Under the pieces are notes generated by a model. That model saw only the letters and a list, made by a program, of their open reading frames with translations. It was not told the origin of the DNA and ran no database searches. Made by a program: the position numbers and the translations under genes. Of a stretch of 64,000 nucleotides of DNA, positions 18,418 through 25,912 are shown piece after piece; the stretch's first letter is position 1; the number at the start of each line of letters is the position of its first letter. Source of the DNA: Methylorubrum rhodesianum (lineage in GTDB: Bacteria; Pseudomonadota; Alphaproteobacteria; Rhizobiales; Beijerinckiaceae); the NCBI RefSeq assembly GCF_014199985.1, contig NZ_JACHOS010000022.1, positions 17,769 through 81,768 on the forward strand, written 5' to 3'.

Positions 18418-18697
18418 GCGCCGGCTCCATCCAGTGCTCGTAGATCTCGGTCACGAGCGTGTCGTCGGGGTATTCAGAGTAGTCAGTCCAAAGGTCCGTC
18501 TGCAGGAATTCGACGCGATAGCAGCCGACCACGCAGCCGCCCGCATTGCCGATGGCCAGATCTTCGGGATTGAGGAACACGCCGCAGAACTGCACGACGG
18601 TTCCGACGTGTCCGCGGACATAGGCTGGGATGCGGACGTGCCCCGCCTTTCCCAGATCCAGCACGCGTATCCGTTCTCCCGCATGAAAGAGCGGCAT
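18410..18697 (-). CDS. Nitrile hydratase beta C-terminal domain / thiocyanate hydrolase alpha-like subunit
   Basis: This 95-residue SH3-like barrel corresponds to the C-terminal half of nitrile hydratase beta. It has FHAGERIRVLDLGKAGHVRI followed by PAYVRGHVGTVV, and then CYRVEFLQTDLW and IYEHWMEPA, matching the family pattern RxPxYxRGxxG and the ExxxEPA end. In thiocyanate hydrolase this domain is a separate alpha subunit. It packs on the metal subunit and helps shape the active site. Its ATG (18697) overlaps the stop of the beta-like gene and its stop overlaps the gamma-like gene, so translation is coupled. About 126 residues are usual for ScnA, so it is short. Confidence 0.82.
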   Translation of the reverse strand: MPLFHAGERIRVLDLGKAGHVRIPAYVRGHVGTVVQFCGVFLNPEDLAIGNAGGCVVGCYRVEFLQTDLWTDYSEYPDDTLVTEIYEHWMEPAHG

Positions 18698-19008
18698 CAG
18701 GTTTCTCCCGGCTCTTGAACGGAGTTTTCCACGGCTGCAGCCAATTCGGCTCGTGTCAGAACGCCCTTCTCCTCGAGGATGTCGATCATCGCCTCAAGGC
18801 GCCGCCGATAGAAAGAGAGTGTTCTGTACTTCTCGGGCCCGAAGGACTCGAAGCCTCTGCGCATCTCATCAAGACTGATCACGCGTCGCGTGCTATCCCC
18901 GAGAAGATTTCGGATGGCTTCCACCCTCTTTTCCCAGTCGAGCCAGGGCAATTCAGTTCGGGGAATGGGCCCGGACAGCGAGCCGCCGATGTCGTGGTAG
19001 CCGCGCAT
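18697..19008 (-). CDS. Nitrile hydratase beta N-terminal domain / thiocyanate hydrolase beta-like subunit
   Basis: This 103-residue helical protein matches the N-terminal half of nitrile hydratase beta: MRGYHDIGG (family M-x-HDxGG), PWLDWEKRVEAI, then the region SLDEMRRGFESFGPEKYRTL and FYRRRLEAMIDILEEKGVLT. The Arg in MRRGFES aligns with the beta-Arg that contacts the oxidised cysteines in the family. The usual YYxxW end is SFYRRRL here, a notable change at the subunit interface. It starts 11 bases after the ATPase stop and overlaps the next gene. The three separate subunits together rebuild one nitrile hydratase-like heterotrimer. Confidence 0.82.
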   Translation of the reverse strand: MRGYHDIGGSLSGPIPRTELPWLDWEKRVEAIRNLLGDSTRRVISLDEMRRGFESFGPEKYRTLSFYRRRLEAMIDILEEKGVLTRAELAAAVENSVQEPGET

Positions 19009-19019
19009 GCGCCTGATCC

Positions 19020-19817
19020 TTAGTTGGCCCGGATGGATTCTTGGAAGATTGCCAGAGCCTTCGCCTTCAGCGCCATGAATTCCGGCTCTGTCGTCGCTTC
19101 AGGGACGCGGGGACGAGCGAGGGACACGTCGAGATAGGCTGCAATCCTCGTCGGCCTGCGGGTCAGAAGAAGGACCTTGTCCGCCAGATAGATCGCCTCA
19201 TCGAGGTCGTGGCTTACCAGAAGCGCGGTAGTTCGCGTCTGACCGAGCACCTTCTGAAGCTGGTCGCGCATCGTTAGCGTCATCTCGTAGTCGAGTGCCG
19301 AAAAGGGCTCGTCGAGGAACAGCACCTCCGGCTCGGTCACCAGGGCGCGCATGATCGAGACCGTCTGCTGCTGTCCTCCCGACAATTCGTAGGGGTACCG
19401 ATCAAGGTCGAACTTGAGATCGAACGCTGCCGCCAAGCGTTCGATCCGCCGACGCTGTTCTGCAGGCGCGACGCCCATCAGCATGAGCGGATACACGACG
19501 TTGTCCCGAGCTCTCATCCAGGGGAAAAGGGCTTCCCGATAGTTCTGGAATACATATCCGATGCGGGCTTCCGAGACCGGACGCCCGTCAAACAGTATCT
19601 CGCCCCCGTCACGCGGCATGATGCCCGAGATCATGTTGATCAAAGTACTCTTCCCGCAGCCGTTCGGCCCGAACACGGAAACGATGGCTCCACGCGGCAG
19701 ATCGAGGTCGAAGCGATCGTAGACGGTCTGGCCCCGAAACCGCTTGGCGAGGCCTCGGATGGTGATGTGGGGGTCAACGACGGGTTGAGCCGATGAAGTC
19801 GATGCCGGCGTATTCAT
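19020..19817 (-). CDS. ABC transporter ATP-binding protein, nitrate/sulfonate/taurine type
   Basis: This complete 265-residue ATPase has Walker A GPNGCGKST, Q-loop YVFQNYREALFPW, signature LSGGQQQTVSIMRA, Walker B VLFLDEPFSALD and the His switch LLVSHDLDEAIYLADKVLLL. It would power uptake by the adjacent permease and binding protein. Its ATG overlaps the stop of the binding-protein gene by four bases (ATGA) and the enzyme subunit follows after 11 bases. Transport and enzyme genes therefore form one transcription unit, which suggests the imported solute is the enzyme's substrate or product. Confidence 0.9.
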   Translation of the reverse strand: MNTPASTSSAQPVVDPHITIRGLAKRFRGQTVYDRFDLDLPRGAIVSVFGPNGCGKSTLINMISGIMPRDGGEILFDGRPVSEARIGYVFQNYREALFPWMRARDNVVYPLMLMGVAPAEQRRRIERLAAAFDLKFDLDRYPYELSGGQQQTVSIMRALVTEPEVLFLDEPFSALDYEMTLTMRDQLQKVLGQTRTTALLVSHDLDEAIYLADKVLLLTRRPTRIAAYLDVSLARPRVPEATTEPEFMALKAKALAIFQESIRAN

Positions 19818-20812
19818 AGGCCGATCTCTCCCTTTCGGAGTATTACGTCCGAGACCTTAATCGGATTCTTGAGAACACCCTCCGCGGCGAAAACATCGAC
19901 GAGTGCCTGATAGGAGGCAAGATCGGTGTCGCCCAGATCTGCAAATGGCCTGAGGTAGGGCTGAGCCACCACGTCGACTTGCCCCGCCTTGATGGCCGTG
20001 TACTTTGGCAGAACCTTTCGGAAGCGAGCGAAATCGCTCTCGGCGAGCCGCGTCGCCTCATCCAGGACCATGACGATCTTGCGGGCCACCGCCGGCCGCT
20101 CGGTTACGAACTTCGTGGTCAGCACCGAGACGCCGGAATAGAACGGGTCGGCAATGACGGAGGCACAGGCATTCGTGACCGCTCGCTTCGCCTCACCGAG
20201 AGCCGTCGCGATCGAGCCAGCCGGCTCCAAGGACAGCGTCGCGTCCGCACTCCCTGAGATGACCGCAGGGACCTGCAGGCCGACCGCGAGTTCGACGAGA
20301 CGCACGTCCCTGTCGGGGTCGAGGCCGGCCTTGCGCACCATGTGGCGGGAAATCGTCCGCCACTGAATTCCAGGGAGATGTCCGAGCGTCTTGCCCTTCA
20401 GGTCGGAGAAACTAGCGATCGAGGAATTGCTGGCAACGATCAGTCCGTCATTGATCCGCCCGATCTTAATGCCGCCGCCCTGAAGTCCGAACACCTTGAA
20501 AGTGCCTGGAAACTTCACTTCCGCCAGCACGGTGATCCCGGCAGCAGTTCCCGGAGCACCGACCTCCGCCCGGCCGGATACGAGGGCGTCGATGATCTGA
20601 TTGGGAGCCTCGAACCGGACTGCCTCCACCTCGATGCCTGCCTTTTCGAAAAGCTTCTCCTCCTGCGCAACATAGAAGGCGGTGGTCTGCATAATCGGCA
20701 ACCAGGCGATCATGACCTTTTCGCGGGCCTGCGCCAAGGCAGGAGCAGAGGGAGCGAAGGCTGCACCTAAGGTCGCCAGCGTAAATGTTCGGCGCGTGAG
20801 AGCGTTGGACAT
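19814..20812 (-). CDS. ABC transporter substrate-binding protein, NMT1/TauA-like
   Basis: This periplasmic binding protein of about 332 residues has an N-terminus MSNALTRRTFTLATLGAAFA with Arg-Arg and ALAQA cleavage sequence, suggesting Tat or Sec export. The mature part begins KVMIAWLPIMQTTAFYVAQE and includes FEKAGIEVEAVRFEAPNQII, VSGRAEVGAPGTAAG and KGKTLGHLPGIQW, typical of the NMT1/SsuA/TauA fold. ATG 20812 follows the permease stop by 13 bases and is better than the in-frame start at 20899, which lies inside the permease. The ligand cannot be deduced; context points to a small nitrogen or sulfur compound. Confidence 0.85.
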   Translation of the reverse strand: MSNALTRRTFTLATLGAAFAPSAPALAQAREKVMIAWLPIMQTTAFYVAQEEKLFEKAGIEVEAVRFEAPNQIIDALVSGRAEVGAPGTAAGITVLAEVKFPGTFKVFGLQGGGIKIGRINDGLIVASNSSIASFSDLKGKTLGHLPGIQWRTISRHMVRKAGLDPDRDVRLVELAVGLQVPAVISGSADATLSLEPAGSIATALGEAKRAVTNACASVIADPFYSGVSVLTTKFVTERPAVARKIVMVLDEATRLAESDFARFRKVLPKYTAIKAGQVDVVAQPYLRPFADLGDTDLASYQALVDVFAAEGVLKNPIKVSDVILRKGEIGL

Positions 20813-20825
20813 CTTCGTATCCAGA

Positions 20826-21433
20826 CTAGCGGCCGGCCCAGTGGACGAGGCGGCTTTCGAGGGCAAACAGGGCGAGGTTGAAGGCATATCCGAGCGCACC
20901 CGTCAGAAGGATCGTCCCATAGAGGCCCGGCATGTCGAAGGTGATCTGCGAGTCGATGATCCGTTTGCCCAGGCCATTGTCCGAGCCGATGAACATCTCG
21001 GCCACAATGATCACGACCAGGGCTAGTGATACCGCGGTGCGCACGCCGATGAAGGTCTGCGGCAGAGACTCGTAGATCGTCACATCTCGGAAGATGCGAA
21101 GCCTGGAGGCCCCCATCACCTGCGCAGCGAGCATACGCGTCGGACGGGCGTTCATGACGCCATAGGCCACGTTGAACAGCACGATCAGGAACGCCGAGAA
21201 AGCGGCGACCGCAATCTTCGAAAGTTCGCCGAGGCCGAAGATGATCATGAAGAGAGGAAACAAGGCGGTCGCCGGTGTCGACCGAAAGAAATCGATCAGG
21301 AATTCAATGCTGCGGTAGATGCGCTGGCTGGAACCGACGGGGCAGCGGGCCGCATCCAAGAACGCGGTCCGGCACGCGTCTTGGACTGAGCGTCGGCGGT
21401 GTCTGCGTCGTTCAATGAAGTGGCGCTAGACAT
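20826..21433 (-). pseudogene. ABC transporter permease, N-terminal deletion and frameshift
   Basis: The C-terminal 177 residues form a normal SsuC/TauC-type permease: GSSQRIYRSIEFLIDFFRST, PLFMIIFGLGELSKIAVAAF, the coupling loop region AAQVMGASRLRIFRDVTIYE and VIIVAEMFIGSDNGLGKRII. The natural start seems to be ATG 21433 (AGGTAGCAGAG upstream), giving MSSATSLNDADTADAQSKTR. It is then joined out of frame to the body, and roughly 55-80 residues with the first membrane helices are missing. A shortened protein could start at the TTG at 21359, but a working channel is doubtful. This breaks the only transporter fully linked to the enzyme operon. Confidence 0.75.
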
Positions 21434-21501
21434 CTCTGCTACCTCGAATCGAGCCGGGCATATGTTGAAATCGCCCGCGGTGATGGGCGTGAGCATCGGA
21501 G

Positions 21502-22290
21502 TCAGGCGTCCGCCGCGATCGTCAGCCTTGCAAGAGTTGCGCGAGAGGCATTGGTCGGAGCTGAATCTGAGCTTTTCATCCGATAACTGGCGAGATATGC
21601 GCGCCAGCCTCCGAAGAGCGCGATCTCCGCCGTAGTGGATTCGACGAGTAAGCCCTTCGTGTGTGTGCCATCGGCAAGCTTCAGCGTGCCAATGCAAAGC
21701 GGAGCGGGTATGCCGGCGACGAAGTCGCCGAGACCTGCGAGTGGCTGCGCCCAGATTTCCGTCGCGATCGATGCACCCATCTCGGGTTCGCAATGAAGAA
21801 GGCTCGGCCGAAGCGAAGGACCTCCCGGTAGAACGAAGAGTCGATAATCCGGGTATGTCGAGACCGCGCGCAGAATGCGGCCGCCGGGTCGCGTCAGTTC
21901 GTGGTTTAAAGGCAGACCGGACACGGGCGCTGCAATCACGGCGATCTCGACTTCACCAGGGCACGGAGCCGTCGAACACGCCTCCGGAGACGGTACGGGC
22001 TGTCCGGATGCGCCGATTGTCGTCCCCGAACGTGCATGAAGGCGCCCGCCCAATGCAGCCAGAAAGCCATCTTTAAGCTGCCTACAGAGCGTCGCGGCGA
22101 ACTCGGTCGGAGTTGGAAGTGCCCTTGTGCGCCCGTCGGCCGCCGCTCCCGACCCCAGAGCGGAATATCCCGGATCGAGATTTGCGCTGCCGCCCGGCAC
22201 GGACGACGCGGCGAACTTCCAGATCGCAAGGAGTGTGGCCAGGATAACCGCAGACAGCAGGGCGGCCTGTAAGGTGATTCGATGGGTCAC
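21502..22290 (-). pseudogene. In-frame chimera: NrtB-like permease N-terminus fused to allophanate hydrolase C-terminus
   Basis: Residues 1 to about 76 look like the start of a nitrate-type ABC permease: one membrane helix (LLSAVILATLLAIWKFAASS) then LPTPTEFAATLCRQLKDGF. From there the sequence becomes the C-terminal domain of allophanate hydrolase (AtzF): RLHARSGTTIGASG, SGLPLNHELTRPGGRILRAV, YPDYRLFVLPGGP, FVAGIPAPLCIGTLKLADGT and FGGWRAYLAS. The two families are unrelated, so a deletion joined two genes and, by chance, kept the frame through 262 codons. The amidase domain of AtzF is absent. The permease part probably belonged with the substrate-binding protein at 24283-25647. Confidence 0.75.
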
Positions 22291-22373
22291 CGGGCATGTT
22301 CCCCTTGGCGCCGGGCTTGCGTATCGGAAAAGACGAAGAGGTCTGCACGACCGGAATCAGGAGATCCCGAGGC

Positions 22374-23384
22374 ATGGCGCTCAATCTCAAGCAGCTTCGC
22401 TATCTCGTCGCGCTGGCGCGCCACCGGCACTTCGGCAAGGCGGCGGCCGAGTGCGGGATCACGCAGTCGGCGCTTTCCCAGGCCATCCGCCAGCTTGAAA
22501 GCGACTTCAACGCCCTGATCATCGACCGGCATAATCATGGGTTCGAAGGTTTTACGCCCCAGGGGGCGATGGTGCTGGACTTCGCGCGCCGGACGCTCGA
22601 CCATCACGAGCATCTTGTGCAGGACATCGGATCGGCCGGAGACGAGCTGAACGGCCATGTGCGGCTCGGCGTGATCCCAGTCGCCATGCCGGCGATCTCG
22701 ATCATCACGACGGCCTTCAACAGGCTCTATCCAGACGTCAGCGTCTCGGTGACGTCGCTGAACTTCACCGACCTCAAAAGCGGTCTCGAGAATTTCGATC
22801 TCGACATCGGCATCAACTATCTCGACCACGGCGCCTCCGCCGGTCTGAGGCCCTACTTCCTCTACGACGAGAGCTATTTCCTCATCGCACCGGCCGATTA
22901 CTCGATCGCGCAGCGCAAGTCGGTGAGCTGGACCGAGGCTGGCCGGCTGCCCCTGTGCATGCTGACGCCCGACATGCAGAACCGCCGCATCCTCGACCGC
23001 GTGTTCGCGAGCGTCGGCGTGACCCCGCGCACGGTGCTCGAGACCAATTGCGCGCTGGCGCTCTGCTCGCACGTGCGCCCTGGCCATTGGTTCGCCGTGG
23101 TGCCGAACACCTTCTTCATGATGGTCGGAGACTGGAGCCAAACCCGCGCGGTGCCGCTGATCGAGCCCAGCATCACCAACACGATCGGCTTGATGGTGCT
23201 CGAACGCGACCCCCAGCCGCCTGCCGTCAGCGCGTTCATCGAGGTGGCCGAGGACATCCGCATGGCGCGCGAACTGATGCGCTACGCACCTGCGCATCTG
23301 AAGTGCGAGCAGGCCGATCACGGTGCGGGCGCCACGACCGATACGCCGATCATGCAGTCGTGCGTTACTCGTGCGGCGAGTTGA
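22374..23384 (+). CDS. LysR-type transcriptional regulator
   Basis: This 336-residue LysR regulator begins MALNLKQLRYLVALARHRHF; the helix-turn-helix is GKAAAECGITQSALSQAIRQ. The effector domain has GHVRLGVIPVAMPAISIITT and LENFDLDIGINYLDHGASAG. ATG 22374 has AGGAG 8 bases upstream. It is divergent from the permease/AtzF chimera and convergent with the decayed second enzyme copy, so it may have controlled the importer and enzyme genes in response to their substrate. Regulators of formate dehydrogenase and cyanate genes have similar starts, but no assignment is justified. Confidence 0.85.
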   Translation: MALNLKQLRYLVALARHRHFGKAAAECGITQSALSQAIRQLESDFNALIIDRHNHGFEGFTPQGAMVLDFARRTLDHHEHLVQDIGSAGDELNGHVRLGVIPVAMPAISIITTAFNRLYPDVSVSVTSLNFTDLKSGLENFDLDIGINYLDHGASAGLRPYFLYDESYFLIAPADYSIAQRKSVSWTEAGRLPLCMLTPDMQNRRILDRVFASVGVTPRTVLETNCALALCSHVRPGHWFAVVPNTFFMMVGDWSQTRAVPLIEPSITNTIGLMVLERDPQPPAVSAFIEVAEDIRMARELMRYAPAHLKCEQADHGAGATTDTPIMQSCVTRAAS

Positions 23385-23632
23385 TCTTCGCTGAACCTCT
23401 CCGTCCCAGCGGGACACTGCGGAAGGACGAGGTACCGCATGTCCGCGTTGCTGTCGTGGACCAGGACACGCACTTCGCCCGGAAAGATGAGGCCGCGGCC
23501 GACGAGCAGTGCCTGCAGTGCGTCGACCAGGATCTGCCCCTCGATGTTGCCGGCTTCAGCCTCGACGACGAACGGCACGTGAGCATCGTGCTCGTGCCCG
23601 TGATGGTGGTCGCCGATAGCCGCCTCCCTGTC
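23318..23632 (-). pseudogene. Second gamma-like (metal) subunit gene, internal deletion removes the metal site
   Basis: On the minus strand the N-terminal part (HHHGHEHDAHVPFVVEAEAG, NIEGQILVDALQALLVGRGL) is joined to the C-terminal part (VRVLVHDSNADMRYLVLPQC through DCMIGVSVVAPAP). Relative to the intact copy at 17761-18417, about 110-120 residues are missing, including the whole CTLCSC metal claw and the WY..YRSR helix. No ATG begins the frame; AGGGAGG is followed by GCT ATC where a start might have been. The product, if made, could not bind cobalt or catalyse. Confidence 0.75.
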
Positions 23633-23643
23633 GCCGGAATTGT

Positions 23644-23947
23644 TCAGGCAATCGCCGTGTCGTTCGATGCCGGCGCCAGACAATGGTCGTAGAGTTCGAT
23701 GCAGAGCAGGTCCGTGGGTGAGCCGCGGTACTCGTTCCACAGATCGGTCATTGCGAAACCGCCCCGATAGAGCGGCTAGGCCGGACCGCCGACGTTTCCC
23801 ACGAGAGGTCTCCGGGATTGAGGTACGAGCCGCATCGCTGCAGCACGCCCCCCGGGCGCAGCCGGACGTAGAACTGTGTCCTGATGTGCCCGCCTTGCCG
23901 AGTTCGAGCACCGTCACCTTGTCGCCGGCCTTGAAGCGTGGCGTCAT
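23644..23947 (-). pseudogene. Second alpha-like subunit gene, frameshifted
   Basis: ATG 23947 gives MTPRFKAGDKVTVLELGKAG. The sense then moves to another frame (HIRTQFYVRLRPGGVLQRCG, SYLNPGDLSW) and again to MTDLWNEYRGSPTDLLCIEL with YDHCLAPA, ending at 23644. Joined, these match the intact SH3-like subunit at 18410-18697 (GKAGHVRIPAYVRGHVGTVV, FLNPEDL, TDLWTDY). At least two indels break it. The start overlaps the stop of the beta-like gene, keeping the ancestral operon layout. Confidence 0.7.
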
Positions 23948-24273
23948 GGCTCGCGGGCGAACGAAGGCTCCCACCGTGCCCGCGCTTCCGCGATACCAGC
24001 GTCGAGTTCCTCACGGATGAAGACGTCCTTTTCGACGAGAATGTCGATCATCGCCTTCAGCCGGCACCTGTAGAAGGACAAAGTTTTGTGCCTGTCCTCG
24101 CCGAACGATTTGAACCTGCGCCAGAACTCGTCGAGCGACATCATGCTGCGCGTGCCGTCACCGACCAGGTTACAGATCGCCTCGACCTGCTTTCCCCAGT
24201 GAAGCCAGGGAAGCTCGACGATCGGGACGGGGCCGGCGGGGTTTCCAGCGATGTCGTGACATCCGCGCGTCAT
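23944..24273 (-). CDS. Second beta-like subunit (nitrile hydratase beta N-terminal domain)
   Basis: This intact frame of 109 residues is similar over its length to the first copy at 18697-19008. It has MTRGCHDIAGNPAGPVPIVE, LPWLHWGKQVEAICNLVGDG, SLDEFWRRFKSFGEDRHKTL and FYRCRLKAMIDILVEKDVFI. The start at 24273 is chosen by homology; the frame opens at GTG 24282, directly behind the stop of the substrate-binding protein gene. Its two partner genes are broken, so it probably has no function of its own. Alternatives are that it exchanges with the first copy, or acts like the small activator proteins that resemble this domain. Confidence 0.6.
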   Translation of the reverse strand: MTRGCHDIAGNPAGPVPIVELPWLHWGKQVEAICNLVGDGTRSMMSLDEFWRRFKSFGEDRHKTLSFYRCRLKAMIDILVEKDVFIREELDAGIAEARARWEPSFAREP

Positions 24274-24282
24274 ATCGTTCAC

Positions 24283-25647
24283 TCAGATCCTCTTGATGGC
24301 GAAGCTGTCGACGTAGGCCTGGGGCGCATCCGGATCGAACGGCCTGGCCATGACGACCGGCTTGAACGCGGCCGGGGCCTCGAAGCCGATGTCCTTCATC
24401 CGCTTTGCCGCGTTGGTCGCGAGGAAGACCTTTTCGGCGAGAGCCCGGTACTCGACGTCGGCAGGCACCATGTCCCAGCGGCGCAGCTGGGTCAGAAGCC
24501 AGATTGCGGTCGAGTGGTAGGGGAGCGCCTTGAAGCCGATGCGGTCGGGCTCGTTAACCACTTTCCCGAGGCCGTCCGCGTAGCGGCCCGTCAAAACCTG
24601 CTCGAGCACTGTCTTTGGCTGGTTGAGATAGGCGGCCGGAGCCAGAAGTTCCGCGACCTGCTTGCGGTTCTCCGGCTTGTCCGCGAATTCAGTCGCCCTG
24701 ACTACGGCGCGAAACATTGCTCCGTAGCTGTTGGGACTTTCCTTGACGAACCCGTCGGTGACCGAGACGACGCAGCAGGGATGGCCGGGAAAGATGTCGC
24801 GCGTCAGCATGTGGAGGAAGCCGACGCCCTCGAAGACGGCGCGCTGGCCCCAGGGTTCGGCGAACAGCATGCCGTCGAGGTTGCCGGCCGCCATGTTTGC
24901 GACTGAGTCCGGCGGAGGATAAACGCGGATCTCGACGTCCTTGTCGGGATCGAGGCCATGCTCCGCGAGATAGTACCGCAACAGCATCGCATGCATCGAG
25001 TGCTGATGGGGAACGCCGAACTTGAATCCCTTCCAGTCCTTTGGATCGCGGCGGTCCTTGTGCCGAATGCTGAGGGTGATGGCGTTGCCGTTGACGTTCT
25101 GCACGCTCGACACGTGCGTCGCGAGCGCCGGTCCGCCCACGCCCATCGTCATTGTCAGCGGCATGGCCAGCACCAGATGGCTGGCGTCGAATTCTGAGGA
25201 CAGCAGCTTGTCCCGCACGATCGCCCAGCTCGGCGTGCGAACCAGATTCACATCGAGACCTTCCTTGCCGTATTCTCCCATCGCGTGGGCGAGGAGCAGA
25301 GGTACGGTGCAGGTGATGGGCACGTAGCCGACGTTGAGCTTTGTCTTCTCAAGCGTCGTCGCTTCCTGGGCGATGGCCTGCGCCTCCGCGAGCGGCAGAA
25401 GCTGCGAGATCGCCGCGAGCACCGTCGATGCGCCTACGGCCTTCAGGAAGGCCCGGCGGAACATGGGGTCGGGTGCGATCGCCGAAAGCAGGACGGCCTC
25501 GACCTGGCGATCCACCTTGCGCTCGACGCCTTCGTAGGCCTCGTCCGCAAACACCTCTGAAAACGGATCGCGATGATCGGTTGGCGATCCGCCGCATCCG
25601 CATGCGCAGGACGCTTCGAGCCTGAAAGATTTGCCTTCGGCGGTCAT
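24283..25647 (-). CDS. ABC transporter substrate-binding protein, CmpA/NrtA family
   Basis: This binding protein of about 454 residues has an N-terminal extension of about 65 residues with a Cys cluster (SCACGCGG) before a Tat-type signal (FRRAFLKAVGASTVLAAISQ). The mature domain includes KLNVGYVPITCTVPLLLAHA, DWKGFKFGVPHQHSMHAMLL, VYPPPDSVANMAAGNLDGML and DIFPGHPCCVVSVTDGF, diagnostic of the nitrate/bicarbonate/cyanate-type CmpA/NrtA family. ATG 25647 lies about 27 bases after the start expected from the sigma-54 promoter at 25685-25700. The gene is intact and parallel to the decayed second enzyme copy. No matching permease or ATPase remains except the fused N-terminus at 22290. Confidence 0.85.
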   Translation of the reverse strand: MTAEGKSFRLEASCACGCGGSPTDHRDPFSEVFADEAYEGVERKVDRQVEAVLLSAIAPDPMFRRAFLKAVGASTVLAAISQLLPLAEAQAIAQEATTLEKTKLNVGYVPITCTVPLLLAHAMGEYGKEGLDVNLVRTPSWAIVRDKLLSSEFDASHLVLAMPLTMTMGVGGPALATHVSSVQNVNGNAITLSIRHKDRRDPKDWKGFKFGVPHQHSMHAMLLRYYLAEHGLDPDKDVEIRVYPPPDSVANMAAGNLDGMLFAEPWGQRAVFEGVGFLHMLTRDIFPGHPCCVVSVTDGFVKESPNSYGAMFRAVVRATEFADKPENRKQVAELLAPAAYLNQPKTVLEQVLTGRYADGLGKVVNEPDRIGFKALPYHSTAIWLLTQLRRWDMVPADVEYRALAEKVFLATNAAKRMKDIGFEAPAAFKPVVMARPFDPDAPQAYVDSFAIKRI

Positions 25648-25684
25648 ATCGCGATGCCCGTGGATCCGCATTCGGATGCACTGC

Positions 25685-25700
25685 AGCAACCCGCGTGCCA
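25685..25700 (-). promoter_or_regulatory. Sigma-54 (RpoN) promoter
   Basis: On the minus strand the sequence is TGGCACGCGGGTTGCT, a match to the -24/-12 consensus TGGCAC-N5-TTGCW with the correct spacing. Transcription would start near 25673-25675, 26-28 bases before ATG 25647 of the substrate-binding protein. RpoN promoters of importers for alternative nitrogen sources are usually activated by NtrC-type proteins; I could not identify a convincing activator site upstream. Confidence 0.85.
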
Positions 25701-25912
25701 GTATCGAATGAAGTCACTACGCACTATCAGGTCATGACAAGACATATGACAGATAAGTTTTTCTAATGGCCGTATAAGCAGTTGCAACCAGTGTTTCGTG
25801 CGAAGAAGTGGTTATAATTTGGACTGTGAGGGCAGGCTCTATCGTTTCGGATCCCGACCTGAGTACAGGCCCGATCGCGAGCTTGGCGCATTTCGATCTA
25901 GAGGGAGGGCTG

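Noticed and set aside
25770..25795. Second sigma-54-like site (TGGCCG ... TTGCA) before the broken formamidase
   Set aside because: The spacing between the GG and GC elements is several bases too long for RpoN recognition.
25730..25810. NtrC-type activator site upstream of the sigma-54 promoter
   Set aside because: GCACGAAACACTGGTTGC only loosely resembles the consensus and its spacing is wrong, so I did not list it.
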